The notes: generated from the sequence alone by a model not told the origin. Counted from the stretch's first letter, positions 31,445 through 40,240 are shown. The stretch is 43,745 bases of DNA from an uncultured Eubacteriales bacterium (GCA_900548145.1 URJB01000015.1:1-43745), one strand, 5' to 3'. Numbers and translations: made by a program.

Positions 31445-32629
31445 ATGCACAAGGTTCTCAACGGCATCGACCGGCTGGAAGCACTGGATCGGGAACTAAA
31501 AGGCCTGCGGCTGGGCGTGGTCACGGGCGGCGGCGCGATCAACCGGGAACTGACTCCCGTGGTGGACGTGCTCTGCCAGCGCTACAACGTCACGGCCCTT
31601 TGGAACACCATCTACGGCATCCGGGGCGAATTTCAGTACGGCGAAGACGTGCCGGAATACACCGATACCGTCACCGGGCGGCAGGTGGTCAGCATCTTCA
31701 ACCGGGAGCGCATCGCCCCTTCGGAAGAAATGCTCGCCCAGGTGGACGCGGTGGTCTTCGACATTCGGGAAGCGGGCACCCGCTTCTTCGAATACCTGCA
31801 CTGCTGCGCCGCGCTGATGAAAGCCTGTGCTAAGGCGGGCAAGAAGCTGGTCATCCCCGACCGTATTGCGCCCATCAACGGCGTAACGGTGGAGGGCACG
31901 GTCTGCCCGTCCACCATGCACCTGATCGTAGGCGACTATGAGCTGCCCAGCCGAACGGCGCTGACCATGGGCGAATTCGCCCGGTACGTAAACGGCGAGT
32001 TCGGCATTGGCTGCGACCTGCACGTTGTCCCTGTGGAGGGCTGGAAACGCAGCTGGTACGCGGATGAGACCGACCTGCCGTGGCTGCTGCCCTCTCCCAG
32101 CCTGAACAGCTGCACCGCCAACCTGTTGTATGCAGGGATGTGCGTATTCGAGGGGGTCAGCACCATCAGCGAAGGCCGGGGCACCAGCAAGCCCTTCGAG
32201 CTGATCGGCGCGCCCTGGGCCGACGGCTACGAGCTGGCCGCCCGGATGAACCGCAAAGGGCTGGAAGGCGTGGCATTCGCGCCGGTATTCTTCAAGCCCA
32301 GCAGTTCCAACTATCAGGGGCGGGTCTGCAAGGGCGTGCAGGTCATCGTCCGGGACCGCACCCACTTTGAGTCCTTCCGCACGGCCATCACCCTGCTGGA
32401 TACCTTCCGGGAGCTGTGGCCCGATGAAGTGCAGTGGGCGGGTTGTTCCGCCGGTCACAACGTGAAGGAGCTGCCCTCCGCCCCGGAATTTACCCGCTAT
32501 CTGGACAAGCTGCTGGCCGACCCCGACTATACCGCCGGGATCGTGAACGGCGAGCAGCTCATCGACCGCTACGCCGAAGCCCGCGCCCGCTATACGCAGC
32601 GTAAGGAAAAGTATCAGATGTATGAATGA
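31445..32629 (+). CDS. DUF1343 protein, divergent NamZ (GH171 exo-N-acetylmuramidase) homologue
   Basis: This 394-residue protein is of the DUF1343 family. Characterised NamZ members (GH171) release MurNAc from peptidoglycan fragments. The family block FEGVSTISEGRGTSKPFELI is well kept, as are ALTMGEFARYVNGEF and LPWLLPSPS. Other places differ from classical NamZ as I recall it: DIREAGTRFFEYL replaces the D-x-Q-D-x-G-ARFYTY motif, and PSRTALTMGE replaces the RHGMT segment. There is no signal peptide, unlike secreted NamZ. GGAGG precedes the ATG. It shares a transcript with the RpiR regulator and ends at a bidirectional terminator. Its substrate may be a different amino or acidic sugar glycoside. 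Confidence 0.82.
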   Translation: MHKVLNGIDRLEALDRELKGLRLGVVTGGGAINRELTPVVDVLCQRYNVTALWNTIYGIRGEFQYGEDVPEYTDTVTGRQVVSIFNRERIAPSEEMLAQVDAVVFDIREAGTRFFEYLHCCAALMKACAKAGKKLVIPDRIAPINGVTVEGTVCPSTMHLIVGDYELPSRTALTMGEFARYVNGEFGIGCDLHVVPVEGWKRSWYADETDLPWLLPSPSLNSCTANLLYAGMCVFEGVSTISEGRGTSKPFELIGAPWADGYELAARMNRKGLEGVAFAPVFFKPSSSNYQGRVCKGVQVIVRDRTHFESFRTAITLLDTFRELWPDEVQWAGCSAGHNVKELPSAPEFTRYLDKLLADPDYTAGIVNGEQLIDRYAEARARYTQRKEKYQMYE

Positions 32630-32660
32630 CCGAAGGGGCTTTCTGAACCCGTAAAACAGA

Positions 32661-32684
32661 CCTGCCCCGGTCGGGGCAGGCTTT
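32661..32684. terminator. Bidirectional terminator between the NamZ-like gene and the DUF1861 gene
   Basis: CCTGCCCC-GGTC-GGGGCAGG is followed on the plus strand by CTTTTG and on the minus strand by TCTGTTTTAC, so it can serve both convergent genes. Confidence 0.85.
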
Positions 32685-32719
32685 TGATTTGGAAAAAGAG
32701 ACGGACGGCTTTTTGCGGC

Positions 32720-33661
32720 CTACAGCAGATCGCCGAAGGGATTGTCGATGGTCACGCGGCCTTCGTGGGTGTCGCCCAGGCCGCTGTACAGATCCGCCTT
32801 GCCGTCCTCCCGCAGCACGATGCCGGAGGTGAAGGCGCAGTCCTTCAGTTTGGGCAGCTTGGCCGCCGCATCCGGATAGCTGCGGCGGGTGGCGATGACC
32901 TGAGGCTCGGTCGCCTGATGGGTTTCGGGGTCAAAGAGGAAGGCCACGTTCAGGTACACGGCCTGCTTCACGCCGTCCGCGTCCTTTTCGGCATAGCACT
33001 TGTGGCCGATGACGCCGATGCGGCCGTCCTTGAGCAGATAGCACTGGTTGCAGCCGCCCCATTCGCCCCGGCCGAACAGATTGCCGATGGCGGGGGCGTT
33101 TTCAATCACATCGGCGGTCAGGTCGTCCAGCGAATCGATGACGGCAAAGCCGATCACCGCGCCGGAGCCGTAGGTCTCCTCCACCTTTTTGTCCCGGGGA
33201 CGGGAGAAAACGCCGATGCGGCCATCCTTCAGGCTCACCAGCCGAATGTCCTTCATCTTGTCCGGTCCGGTGGTGAAGTAGCGCATATGCTCCAGCTCGG
33301 TGCCGCGATAGAAGTAGCCGTAGAAGGTCTTCACCTCGCCGCTTTCTTTCATCACATGGGTGCCGCCCATGGTCAGCTGATCGCCGATAAACTGAATGTA
33401 GGGATCCTCCAGCTGGTAGATCATGGAATCCGGTACCAGCGTGTAGGTATCCTTGCCCGTCTTTTCAAACAGGCGCACCCAGGAGGTGGCCCATTCCCTG
33501 CGGGTCTCGACGCGGCCGAAAATATACTCCCTGCCGTTCATGGCGAAGGGGATGGAGCAGTTGTACACATCGTATCCATCCACCCCCACAAAGGTCAGCA
33601 GGGCGGAATCGTAGATCTTGCCTTCCTTGTCAAAGGCGGCCCGGGCCTGACGAATATCCAT
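32720..33661 (-). CDS. DUF1861 family protein (beta-propeller, glycosidase-like)
   Basis: This 313-residue protein matches DUF1861 by its N-terminal LTFVGVDGYDVYNCSIPFAM and the following IFGRVETRREWATSWVRLF, with a further block GRGEWGGCNQCYLLKDGRIG. The family is a five-bladed beta-propeller related in fold to GH43/GH130-type enzymes; no reaction can be given. The ATG at 33661 follows GGAGG closely. It is the last gene of the operon that encodes two permeases and a binding protein, so it probably acts on what they import. No signal peptide is seen. Confidence 0.8.
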   Translation of the reverse strand: MDIRQARAAFDKEGKIYDSALLTFVGVDGYDVYNCSIPFAMNGREYIFGRVETRREWATSWVRLFEKTGKDTYTLVPDSMIYQLEDPYIQFIGDQLTMGGTHVMKESGEVKTFYGYFYRGTELEHMRYFTTGPDKMKDIRLVSLKDGRIGVFSRPRDKKVEETYGSGAVIGFAVIDSLDDLTADVIENAPAIGNLFGRGEWGGCNQCYLLKDGRIGVIGHKCYAEKDADGVKQAVYLNVAFLFDPETHQATEPQVIATRRSYPDAAAKLPKLKDCAFTSGIVLREDGKADLYSGLGDTHEGRVTIDNPFGDLL

Positions 33662-33687
33662 CGTTGTTCCTCCTTCAATCACGGTAA

Positions 33688-33720
33688 CGCAGCCGCTCCG
33701 CTGAGAGCGAAGCGGCTGCG
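33688..33720 (-). repeat. Strong hairpin between binding-protein and DUF1861 genes
   Basis: CGCAGCCGCT and AGCGGCTGCG pair over 10 bp, extended by an inner CGCT/AGCG stem. No T-run follows on the minus strand, so it fits an mRNA-stabilising 3' stem that favours binding-protein expression (inference). Confidence 0.6.
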
Positions 33721-33748
33721 CGCTTGGGTCTCTGGGACAAAGTCAGCC

Positions 33749-35212
33749 TTACTTGCCCATGTAGGCGTTGAACTGACGCTGGTACTCAGCCACCACGGTG
33801 TCCAGACCGGCGTCCTTCAGCCGCTTCAGAGCGGATTCGTAGCCGTCCTCGTAGCTGATCACGCCCATGATGATGGGGGTGATGACCGCTTCCATCTCGG
33901 TCTGCACGTTGCTGTATTCGGTCTGCACGCTGCTGGCGTCGAAGAAGAAGCCGCCGGCCACGCTGTTCACAGCGTTCTCATCCACGGTGTACTGCGCCTT
34001 CTTCACGGCGGGCAGCATGGTGGAGGGATAGCGCTCGTAGGTCATGTTGCCGGCCATCCAGTCGTCGAAGGCCCACTTGGTGTTCAGGGTGTTGATGGAG
34101 CCGTCGTCGTTCAGGGTGTAGTTCTGGCCTTCGATGCCGTAGAAGAACAGGTCGTAGTTGGCCTGATCGCTGTAGAGCCAGTTGATGAACTGAACGGCCT
34201 CGTTCACGTGCTTGGAGGTGGAGGACACGGCGTTGCAGTTCTTGAAGGCCCAGGGACGGATGGCGCCCTTTTCGCTGTTCAGGCGGGCGACCTGGATGTC
34301 GTCCATCGTCAGCTCGGGAACATGCTCCACGGTGTCCGCATAATAGTCAACGATGCCCAGATGGAACACGTACTCGCCGCGCTTGAGCTTATCCTCCAGC
34401 TGCTCTTTGGTGGTGGTCAGCACGTCGGGATCGATCAGGCCGCGCTCGTAGGCCTCGTGAGCCCAGTTGGCGTCCGCCTTGAATTCCTCGGTTTCCACCC
34501 AGCTCTTCACATTGCCTTCCTGGTCCACCATGAACAAACCGTCCACCACGTTGAAGGGATAGCTGTCATACTGGCTGTGCAGCACGGTCAGGTGGGTAGA
34601 GGCGGGGTTGTAGTTGGCCAGCAGGGGCAGGTAGGGGGTTTCGTCGCCGTCCCACTGGGAGATGATGTCCTCCAGCGTGTCCAGCATTTCAGCGGGAGTG
34701 GTAGGAACCTGATGGCCGTACTTCTTCAGCAGGTCGGCGCGGTAGGTGAAGGAGCCTTCAACGCCCAGCTCGCACCATGCGGTGGGGATACAGTAGTAAC
34801 GGCCGTCGATGGTGGCGGCGTCCAGCACGTTGGGCGCGATGGAGGCCTTGATGCCGTCGCCGTAGGCGTTCATGGCATCGGTGATGTCGGCCACACCGCC
34901 GCGGCTATAGTAGGTAGCGAAGGAAACGCGATTCTGCATCACGTGGAACAGGTCGAATTCCTCGCCGGTGGACAGCATCAGGTTCAGCTTCTGGTTCCAC
35001 ACATCCCAGGGGATGTAGACCAGCTCCACCTGAATACCCAGATCGGCGGCCAGCTTGGCGTTCACGGCTTTGATGACGGTGGCGTAGTCTTCCTTTTCGG
35101 AACCGGGAATCACATACTTGATGGTCACCATCTCATCGGCGGAAGCGATGGCGGCGGGAAGCATGCTCAGAACCATGATCAGAGCACACAGCAGGGACAG
35201 CCACTTTTTCAT
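33749..35212 (-). CDS. Extracellular solute-binding protein (family 1, sugar ABC importer)
   Basis: This 487-residue substrate-binding protein begins with a signal peptide (MKKWLSLLCALIMVLSML) ending in an ASA-D signal-peptidase I site; the Cys at position 9 lies inside the hydrophobic core and is not a lipobox. The mature protein contains LSTGEEFDLFHVMQNR, INWLYSDQANYDLFFYGIEG and DDWMAGNMTYERYPSTML, typical of YtcQ/LplA-like proteins. AAAGGAGG precedes the ATG. It follows two permease genes and precedes DUF1861 on one transcript. The ligand is unknown. Confidence 0.9.
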   Translation of the reverse strand: MKKWLSLLCALIMVLSMLPAAIASADEMVTIKYVIPGSEKEDYATVIKAVNAKLAADLGIQVELVYIPWDVWNQKLNLMLSTGEEFDLFHVMQNRVSFATYYSRGGVADITDAMNAYGDGIKASIAPNVLDAATIDGRYYCIPTAWCELGVEGSFTYRADLLKKYGHQVPTTPAEMLDTLEDIISQWDGDETPYLPLLANYNPASTHLTVLHSQYDSYPFNVVDGLFMVDQEGNVKSWVETEEFKADANWAHEAYERGLIDPDVLTTTKEQLEDKLKRGEYVFHLGIVDYYADTVEHVPELTMDDIQVARLNSEKGAIRPWAFKNCNAVSSTSKHVNEAVQFINWLYSDQANYDLFFYGIEGQNYTLNDDGSINTLNTKWAFDDWMAGNMTYERYPSTMLPAVKKAQYTVDENAVNSVAGGFFFDASSVQTEYSNVQTEMEAVITPIIMGVISYEDGYESALKRLKDAGLDTVVAEYQRQFNAYMGK

Positions 35213-35294
35213 TGGGGAGTTCCTCCTTTAATCAATAAAGATTTTTATCTGCAAACCGCTTGTGCGGCTTGTATCAATGGAAACCGGCGTTCCG

Positions 35295-36209
35295 TCAGCC
35301 CTTGACCGCGCCTACCACCAGACCCTTGACGAAGTATTTCTGCAGGAAGGGGTAGAGCAGAACGATAGGGCCGATGGTGATGATGGAGGTGGCCATCTTC
35401 AGGGATTCGGAGGGAGCCTTCTGGCCGGGAATGGAGCCGCCCATCATCTCCTGCATATCCTTGATCATCTGAATCTGGGACTTGAGCTGCAAAAGCAGAT
35501 ATTGCAGAGGATAGAGCTTCTTGTCATCCACCAGCATGATGGCGTTCCACCAGTCGTTCCAGTAGGCCAGACCGTAGAACAGGGCCACGGTGGCCAGCAC
35601 CGGCACGCTCAGGGGCATATAGATCTTGAAGAAGATATGCACGTCCGTAGCGCCGTCGATGTAGGCGGACTCCCGAAGCTCGCCGGGCATATCGGACATG
35701 TAGTTGCGCACCAGATACATATTGAAGGGGGAAAACAGCAGGTTGGGAATCAGCAGGGCGACGAAGTTGTCGCGCAGGCCCAGCTGGGTGCAGATCATGT
35801 ACCACGGCACCAGCCCGGCAGTGAACGTCATGGGGATGAAGAAGAAGAAGGACAGCTGGTTGCGGTACTTCACGTTGGTGTTGGCCAGCGTGTAGGCGCT
35901 GGCGGCGGTAATGGCCACAGCGGCGATGGTGCCGAGCAGGGTCACCAGAATGGAGATCAGCATGCTGTGCATCACGCTGCTCTGGCCGTTGAAGATCAGC
36001 CGGTAGGCCTCTGTGGACCAGGCCGAGGGAATAAAGCGGTAGCCATAGCGGGAAATAGAGGCCTCGCTGCTGAAGGATACACACACGGCCAGCACCATCG
36101 GCACCATGCAGAACAGGGCGAACAGACCGGTGAAGAGATACATCAGGTAGTCTCCGGCATTGAGCCGGTTCAACTTTTTGACCCTCTTCGGGGCGGCAAG
36201 CGTACTCAT
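35295..36209 (-). CDS. ABC sugar permease, LplC/YtcP (CUT1) type
   Basis: The 304-residue permease has six transmembrane segments and the EAA loop SAYIDGATDVHIFFKIYMPL. The C-terminal PFLQKYFVKGLVVGAVKG is diagnostic of the YtcP group. The ATG at 36209 follows AAGGAGG; earlier in-frame starts overlap the preceding permease. It lies between its partner permease and the binding protein. It pairs with the permease encoded just upstream and needs an ATPase from another locus. Confidence 0.92.
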   Translation of the reverse strand: MSTLAAPKRVKKLNRLNAGDYLMYLFTGLFALFCMVPMVLAVCVSFSSEASISRYGYRFIPSAWSTEAYRLIFNGQSSVMHSMLISILVTLLGTIAAVAITAASAYTLANTNVKYRNQLSFFFFIPMTFTAGLVPWYMICTQLGLRDNFVALLIPNLLFSPFNMYLVRNYMSDMPGELRESAYIDGATDVHIFFKIYMPLSVPVLATVALFYGLAYWNDWWNAIMLVDDKKLYPLQYLLLQLKSQIQMIKDMQEMMGGSIPGQKAPSESLKMATSIITIGPIVLLYPFLQKYFVKGLVVGAVKG

Positions 36210-36225
36210 GGCAGAGCCTCCTTTC

Positions 36226-37182
36226 TCAGAACAGCGCGCCTTCGTGGAAGGTGTGCTTGACAATCCAGTTGCTGCCCACCACCATCACCAGCCCGATCAG
36301 GGACTGGAACAGGCCGATGGCCATGGACTGGCTGGGGTCGCCCGTCTGGCGCAGCACCCGGTAAACGTAGGTGTCGATCACGTCGGTGGTCTCGTACAGG
36401 ATGCCCTGATCGCCCACCAGCGCGTAGATCATGCCAAAGTCGCCGTTCATGATCTTGCCCACGGCCAGAAGCGTCATGATGCACACGGTGGGCATAATCA
36501 GCGGCACGGTGATGCTGACGATGCGCTGGAAGCGGTTGGCGCCGTCAATGGTGGCGGACTCATAGATGCTCTCGTCAATCCCCGTGATGGCCGCCAGATA
36601 AATAACGGCGTTCATGCCCGCACTCTTCCATATCTTCATCCAAACCAGAATGGTGGGCCAGGCGTCCGCCTTGGTATACCAGCTGACGCTCTTCATGCCC
36701 AGCGCGTTGAGCAGCTGATTGGCCAGACCGTTTTTGTTGGAGAAGATCGCCAGCAGGATATAGCTGACCACCACCCAGCTGATGTAATGAGGAAACAGCA
36801 TCATGGTCTGGGCTGTGCGGACGAATACCCTGCTGCGCAGCTCGTTGAGCAGGATGGCCAGCACCAGCGAGGTCAGGGTGCCGGTTACGATGAACAGGAG
36901 GTTCAAAACCAGCGTATTGCGGATGACGGTGGGGGCGTTGGTGGATTTGAGGAAAAACTCAAAATTCTTGAATCCGCACCATTCGCTGCCAAAAACGCCC
37001 AGCTTATAGTTGAAGTGCTTGAAGGCGATGATCATATAGGGGTAGGACAGGTAGCTGAACACCAGCACATACAGAAGTGCCGGCAGGATCAGCAGATAGG
37101 AAAAGCGGTTCCTGCGAATATCGGTGAAGAAGGTATAGCGCTTCTTCGTCAGCGAGGGCGCCGTAACGGACTGCGACTTCAT
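36226..37182 (-). CDS. ABC sugar permease, LplB (CUT1) type
   Basis: The 318-residue permease is the first gene of the operon. It has the FSYLLILPALLYVLVFSYLS first helix, the EAA loop SATIDGANRFQRIVSITVPL and the IGLVMVVGSNWIVKHT end typical of LplB proteins. GGAGG lies at proper distance from the ATG. It is divergent from the AraC-type sensor regulator at 37424, the usual arrangement for these importers. Transcription is presumably controlled by that regulator and by the palindromes between the two genes. Confidence 0.92.
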   Translation of the reverse strand: MKSQSVTAPSLTKKRYTFFTDIRRNRFSYLLILPALLYVLVFSYLSYPYMIIAFKHFNYKLGVFGSEWCGFKNFEFFLKSTNAPTVIRNTLVLNLLFIVTGTLTSLVLAILLNELRSRVFVRTAQTMMLFPHYISWVVVSYILLAIFSNKNGLANQLLNALGMKSVSWYTKADAWPTILVWMKIWKSAGMNAVIYLAAITGIDESIYESATIDGANRFQRIVSITVPLIMPTVCIMTLLAVGKIMNGDFGMIYALVGDQGILYETTDVIDTYVYRVLRQTGDPSQSMAIGLFQSLIGLVMVVGSNWIVKHTFHEGALF

Positions 37183-37209
37183 TTCCCAACCTCCTTGTTT
37201 GATGAGGCC

Positions 37210-37238
37210 ATCCTAGCACCAAATCAGCCGAATCACAA
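37210..37238 (-). promoter_or_regulatory. Weak promoter candidate for the 32.7-37.2 kb operon
   Basis: On the minus strand, TTGTGA (37238-37233) and TAGGAT (37215-37210) are separated by 17 bp. The poor -10 is consistent with activation by the divergent AraC protein. Confidence 0.4.
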
Positions 37239-37296
37239 CGAAAAGAATCCGTGATTGCTTTAGAAAAATACGAAAAACGACCAGATGCGACATTTG

Positions 37297-37337
37297 AAAA
37301 AGCGCTTTTTATTTCAAAAAACCTAAAAAGCGTTTTT
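37297..37337. promoter_or_regulatory. Two cre-like palindromes in the divergent regulatory region
   Basis: AAAAAGCGCTTTTT (37297-37310) is a perfect 14-bp palindrome and AAAAAGCGTTTTT (37325-37337) a near copy 28 bp away, the second overlapping the -35 of the AraC gene. Their cores resemble CcpA cre or LacI-family operators, though the outer TG...CA bases of cre are absent. Confidence 0.5.
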
Positions 37338-37362
37338 ACAAACCCGTGATGGGGTGTATAAT
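37335..37362 (+). promoter_or_regulatory. Promoter for the AraC-type regulator
   Basis: TTTACA (37335-37340) and TATAAT (37357-37362) are separated by 16 bp. Confidence 0.7.
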
Positions 37363-37423
37363 AATTGCAAATAAGCGGCTTGACGACCCGCCACCGGAAA
37401 AAAACCATTGCAAAGGAGCAGCC

Positions 37424-39664
37424 ATGACCAAGCCAAAGAGACCGCAGCAGCAGTATCTGTCCCGGGTTCTTCACTACAAGCTCCATCGCCGGAGCCTGCT
37501 GGCGGTGTTTGTTTTGCTGATGGTTCTGTTTGCTTCCATCGGGTTTCTGCTCTACAGCGAGTTTTCCAATTACGCCAACAGCCAGACGGCCGCCTATGCA
37601 ACGGATTTGATGGCTCAGCAGGTCAACAGCACCCAGAACCTCTGGGAGGAGATGGACGCTTTGTCCAGCAGCATTCAGGCCGACCAGAACATCAGCGCGT
37701 TTTTTACCGCCCGGAAGAGCGACCCGCTGACCAACTACCACGCCTTCCGCTCGCTGGGCCGGTACAAGGCGCTGCACCCGTTCATTCAGAATATTTCCTT
37801 ATATAATGTCACCACCGGCAAGCAGCTCAACCTGCTGTACTACGCCCGCGAGGAGACCGTCTGGAACGACGAGGAGATCGCCCGCGGCAGCACGTTTTCC
37901 GTGCCGAGGATGGTAACGTCTCCCGTTCTGGGGGAAACCGCCGTGCTGACGCTGGTGTATCCCATCCGAAGCTATTCCAACAGCTATACCTGCTGTATCG
38001 CCATCGATATTCAGCGCTCCCATCTGCAAACCATGCTGACCCGCAGCGCAGGCTCCCATACCTATATTCTGGGGGAAAGCAATCAGCTGCTGGTGCGGCC
38101 GGTGGACGGGTATCTGCCCGCCGAATGGGGGCAGGTTCTGTCCGGGCTGTATCAGGCCGGGCCGGAGCAGGGCTCCTTTTATCAACAGCTGGACGGTCAG
38201 AAAAATCTGGTCTCCTATTGCAAATTTCCCACGCAGGCGTGGACGGTGGTCAGCATCCAGCCCGCTCGTGGCCTGCTCAGCGCAGCCCGGTCCAAGATCA
38301 TTATGCTGGTGCTCTTTCTTCTGGCCCTGCTGATCCTTTCCATGGGCACGATGTTCATCCTGCTGCTGCGCATCTACCGGCCCATCGACGATCTGGTCTC
38401 CCAACTGCCTCACGAAAGCGACGCGGTGGTGGACGAAATGGCGGTCATTTCCAACGAGCTGACGGTATACCGCGACCGTTCGGATATGATGAAGCAGAGC
38501 CTGTACCAGTCCAATTTGCAGTCCCTGCTGTTCGGCCTTCCCTGCGACCGGGTGGAGCTTCCCGCTTCCATTACGCAGTCGGAGCGCTTTGTGGTAGGGG
38601 TGCTGTCCCACACCAAAAAACGGGAGTACACCGTCGAAGAGCTGAATCGTCTGGCCGCCGGGCAGCTGCCGGGGCTGAGAGAGTGCATCTCCTTCCGGTG
38701 GACGGATTACCGGGTGCTGCTGTTCTGCTTTGCGTCCGCCGATGCCCTTCAGGAGGAGCAGCTGACGGAGCAGATGGAAAAATTCTGCCTCGCCTGCCGG
38801 GAAAAGCAGGGAAGCGAAGTGCGGCTGGGCGTAAGCCCGGTAGTGGAAACGCCCGAGCAGCTTCATCTGGCCTACAGCGAGGCCCTGCGGCTGGTCTACG
38901 ATTCCTTCTATCATCAGGAGCGCATTCTTTTCACACAGGATACGGTGGAAAAATGGCGCAGCGCCCCGGCCACGCCTACCGATACGTGGCTCAAAAGGAT
39001 CTCCGGCTTCCTTTTCCATGAGCAGACGGACGAGCTGTATCAGGCGCTGGACGCTTTCTTTGAGGAGTGCGGTCATTTGTCGCCCAATATCTGCATCCAT
39101 GTGGTATCCGATGTGCTACGCCAGTGCGTGGAGCTGGTGGAATCCACCTGTCAGCCCAAGAGCGGGGAGGAACTGGCGGAAATGCTGGCGCGAGTCGAGC
39201 AGTCGGACTCCTTCGATCAGCTGTGCAGCCTGAGCCGGGAGCTGTTCGGCGTGTGCCATCGGCTGCTGAACGAAAGCGAGCAGCAGCGCAGCCTGCTGCG
39301 GGGTCAGCGCATCATCCATCAGGTCTGCGAGATGATCGAGAAGGAATACCGGCATCCCGGCTTCTCCCTGCAGGACGCGGCCGACGGGGTTTCCCTGTCC
39401 GCCGGGTATCTGGGCAGGCTGTTCAAGCAGACCGCCGGGCAGTCCTTTGTGGAAGCCCTGACCGCCTGCAGGCTGAAGGCGGCCGCCCGGATGCTGGTGG
39501 AGACCGATACGCCTGTCGCGGTGATTTCCCGGGAGGTGGGCATGGAAAACGCTTCGTATTTTTCCACCGTCTTCCGTAAGGCATACGGCATGTCGCCTTC
39601 CCTGTATCGGGAAACCAATCAATCCGCTGCCCAAAAACAGCAAGAAGGAGAAACAAAGGAATGA
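37424..39664 (+). CDS. Membrane-anchored AraC-family regulator with extracellular sensor domain
   Basis: This 746-residue protein has two transmembrane helices (about 24-46 and 288-312) that bracket an extracytoplasmic sensor of the Cache type, a cytoplasmic linker, and a C-terminal AraC double HTH (about 630-735; RHPGFSLQDAADGVSLSAGY, AVISREVGMENASYFSTVFR). Such one-component membrane regulators stand next to Lpl-type ABC operons in Firmicutes and likely sense the sugar or the loaded binding protein. AAAGGAG precedes the ATG at 37424. Its stop overlaps the start of the GH13 remnant as ATGA, so the two were a coupled unit. Confidence 0.88.
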   Translation: MTKPKRPQQQYLSRVLHYKLHRRSLLAVFVLLMVLFASIGFLLYSEFSNYANSQTAAYATDLMAQQVNSTQNLWEEMDALSSSIQADQNISAFFTARKSDPLTNYHAFRSLGRYKALHPFIQNISLYNVTTGKQLNLLYYAREETVWNDEEIARGSTFSVPRMVTSPVLGETAVLTLVYPIRSYSNSYTCCIAIDIQRSHLQTMLTRSAGSHTYILGESNQLLVRPVDGYLPAEWGQVLSGLYQAGPEQGSFYQQLDGQKNLVSYCKFPTQAWTVVSIQPARGLLSAARSKIIMLVLFLLALLILSMGTMFILLLRIYRPIDDLVSQLPHESDAVVDEMAVISNELTVYRDRSDMMKQSLYQSNLQSLLFGLPCDRVELPASITQSERFVVGVLSHTKKREYTVEELNRLAAGQLPGLRECISFRWTDYRVLLFCFASADALQEEQLTEQMEKFCLACREKQGSEVRLGVSPVVETPEQLHLAYSEALRLVYDSFYHQERILFTQDTVEKWRSAPATPTDTWLKRISGFLFHEQTDELYQALDAFFEECGHLSPNICIHVVSDVLRQCVELVESTCQPKSGEELAEMLARVEQSDSFDQLCSLSRELFGVCHRLLNESEQQRSLLRGQRIIHQVCEMIEKEYRHPGFSLQDAADGVSLSAGYLGRLFKQTAGQSFVEALTACRLKAAARMLVETDTPVAVISREVGMENASYFSTVFRKAYGMSPSLYRETNQSAAQKQQEGETKE

Positions 39665-39995
39665 AAAAAGCATGGTGGAAAGAAGCGGTCGTTTATCAGG
39701 TCTATCCCCGTTCCTTCGCGCCCTGATCCGCCTGCGCAGGGAAAATCCCGTCATCGTGTATGGCGATTACCGGCTGGCGCTTCCGGAGGATCCGCAGATT
39801 TTCGCCTATGAGCGCCGTCTGGACGATACGCGCCTGCTGGTGCTGTGCAACTTTTCCGGCGAAGCCGCCGGCAGGCTGGAGCTGTCGGCCATGGGCTGGG
39901 CGGACGCCGAATTGCTGATCGCCAACCTGCCTGTCTCCCGGGAGGATTCGTTCGCTCTCCGTCCCTACGAGGCCCGGGTGTACCGGCTGAGCTGA
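39661..39995 (+). pseudogene. GH13 oligo-1,6-glucosidase remnant with large internal deletion
   Basis: The ATG follows AAGGAG and begins MKKAWWKEAVVYQVYPRSF, the classic N-terminus of GH13 alpha-glucosidases (MalL type), but meets a stop within about 22 codons. From about 39714, in a different frame, the sequence reads LRALIRLRRENPVIVYGDYR and then the GH13 C-terminal beta-domain (PQIFAYERRLDDTRLLVLCNFS) to the stop at 39993-39995. Roughly 1.3 kb coding for the whole catalytic barrel is missing (estimate from the ~550-residue family length), with a frame change at the junction. It must be inactive. It could be a true deletion or an assembly collapse. Confidence 0.85.
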
Positions 39996-40240
39996 GGGAA
40001 ATGGATGAAAACAGGGGCTGAGGAGCGGCTTCGCCGCTGTTCCCGCCCCTCGGCGCTTCGCACCCTTTTTGTGAACAGCCCCGCCTCGCGCCGCAGGCCG
40101 CAACAGTATCCGGCGAAAAACTCTTCAGGGGAGTTGTCAGAGGGGCTGCCGCCCCTCTGACTGTATTCGTATCGACCGGCTTTGCCGGTCGGGCGGGGAG
40201 TTTTCAGCTTTGCTGAAAACAGCACCGACAGCTTCTGGCG

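Noticed and set aside
30529..32629. Regulator plus NamZ-like gene as a standard MurNAc (mur) operon
   Set aside because: MurQ etherase, a MurNAc transporter and amidase are absent from the window, and NamZ motifs are altered, so calling the regulator murR would overreach.
35160..35200. Cysteine near residue 9 of the second binding protein as a lipobox
   Set aside because: It lies in the middle of the hydrophobic core without the L-A/S-G/A-C context, while a clear ASA signal-peptidase I site follows.
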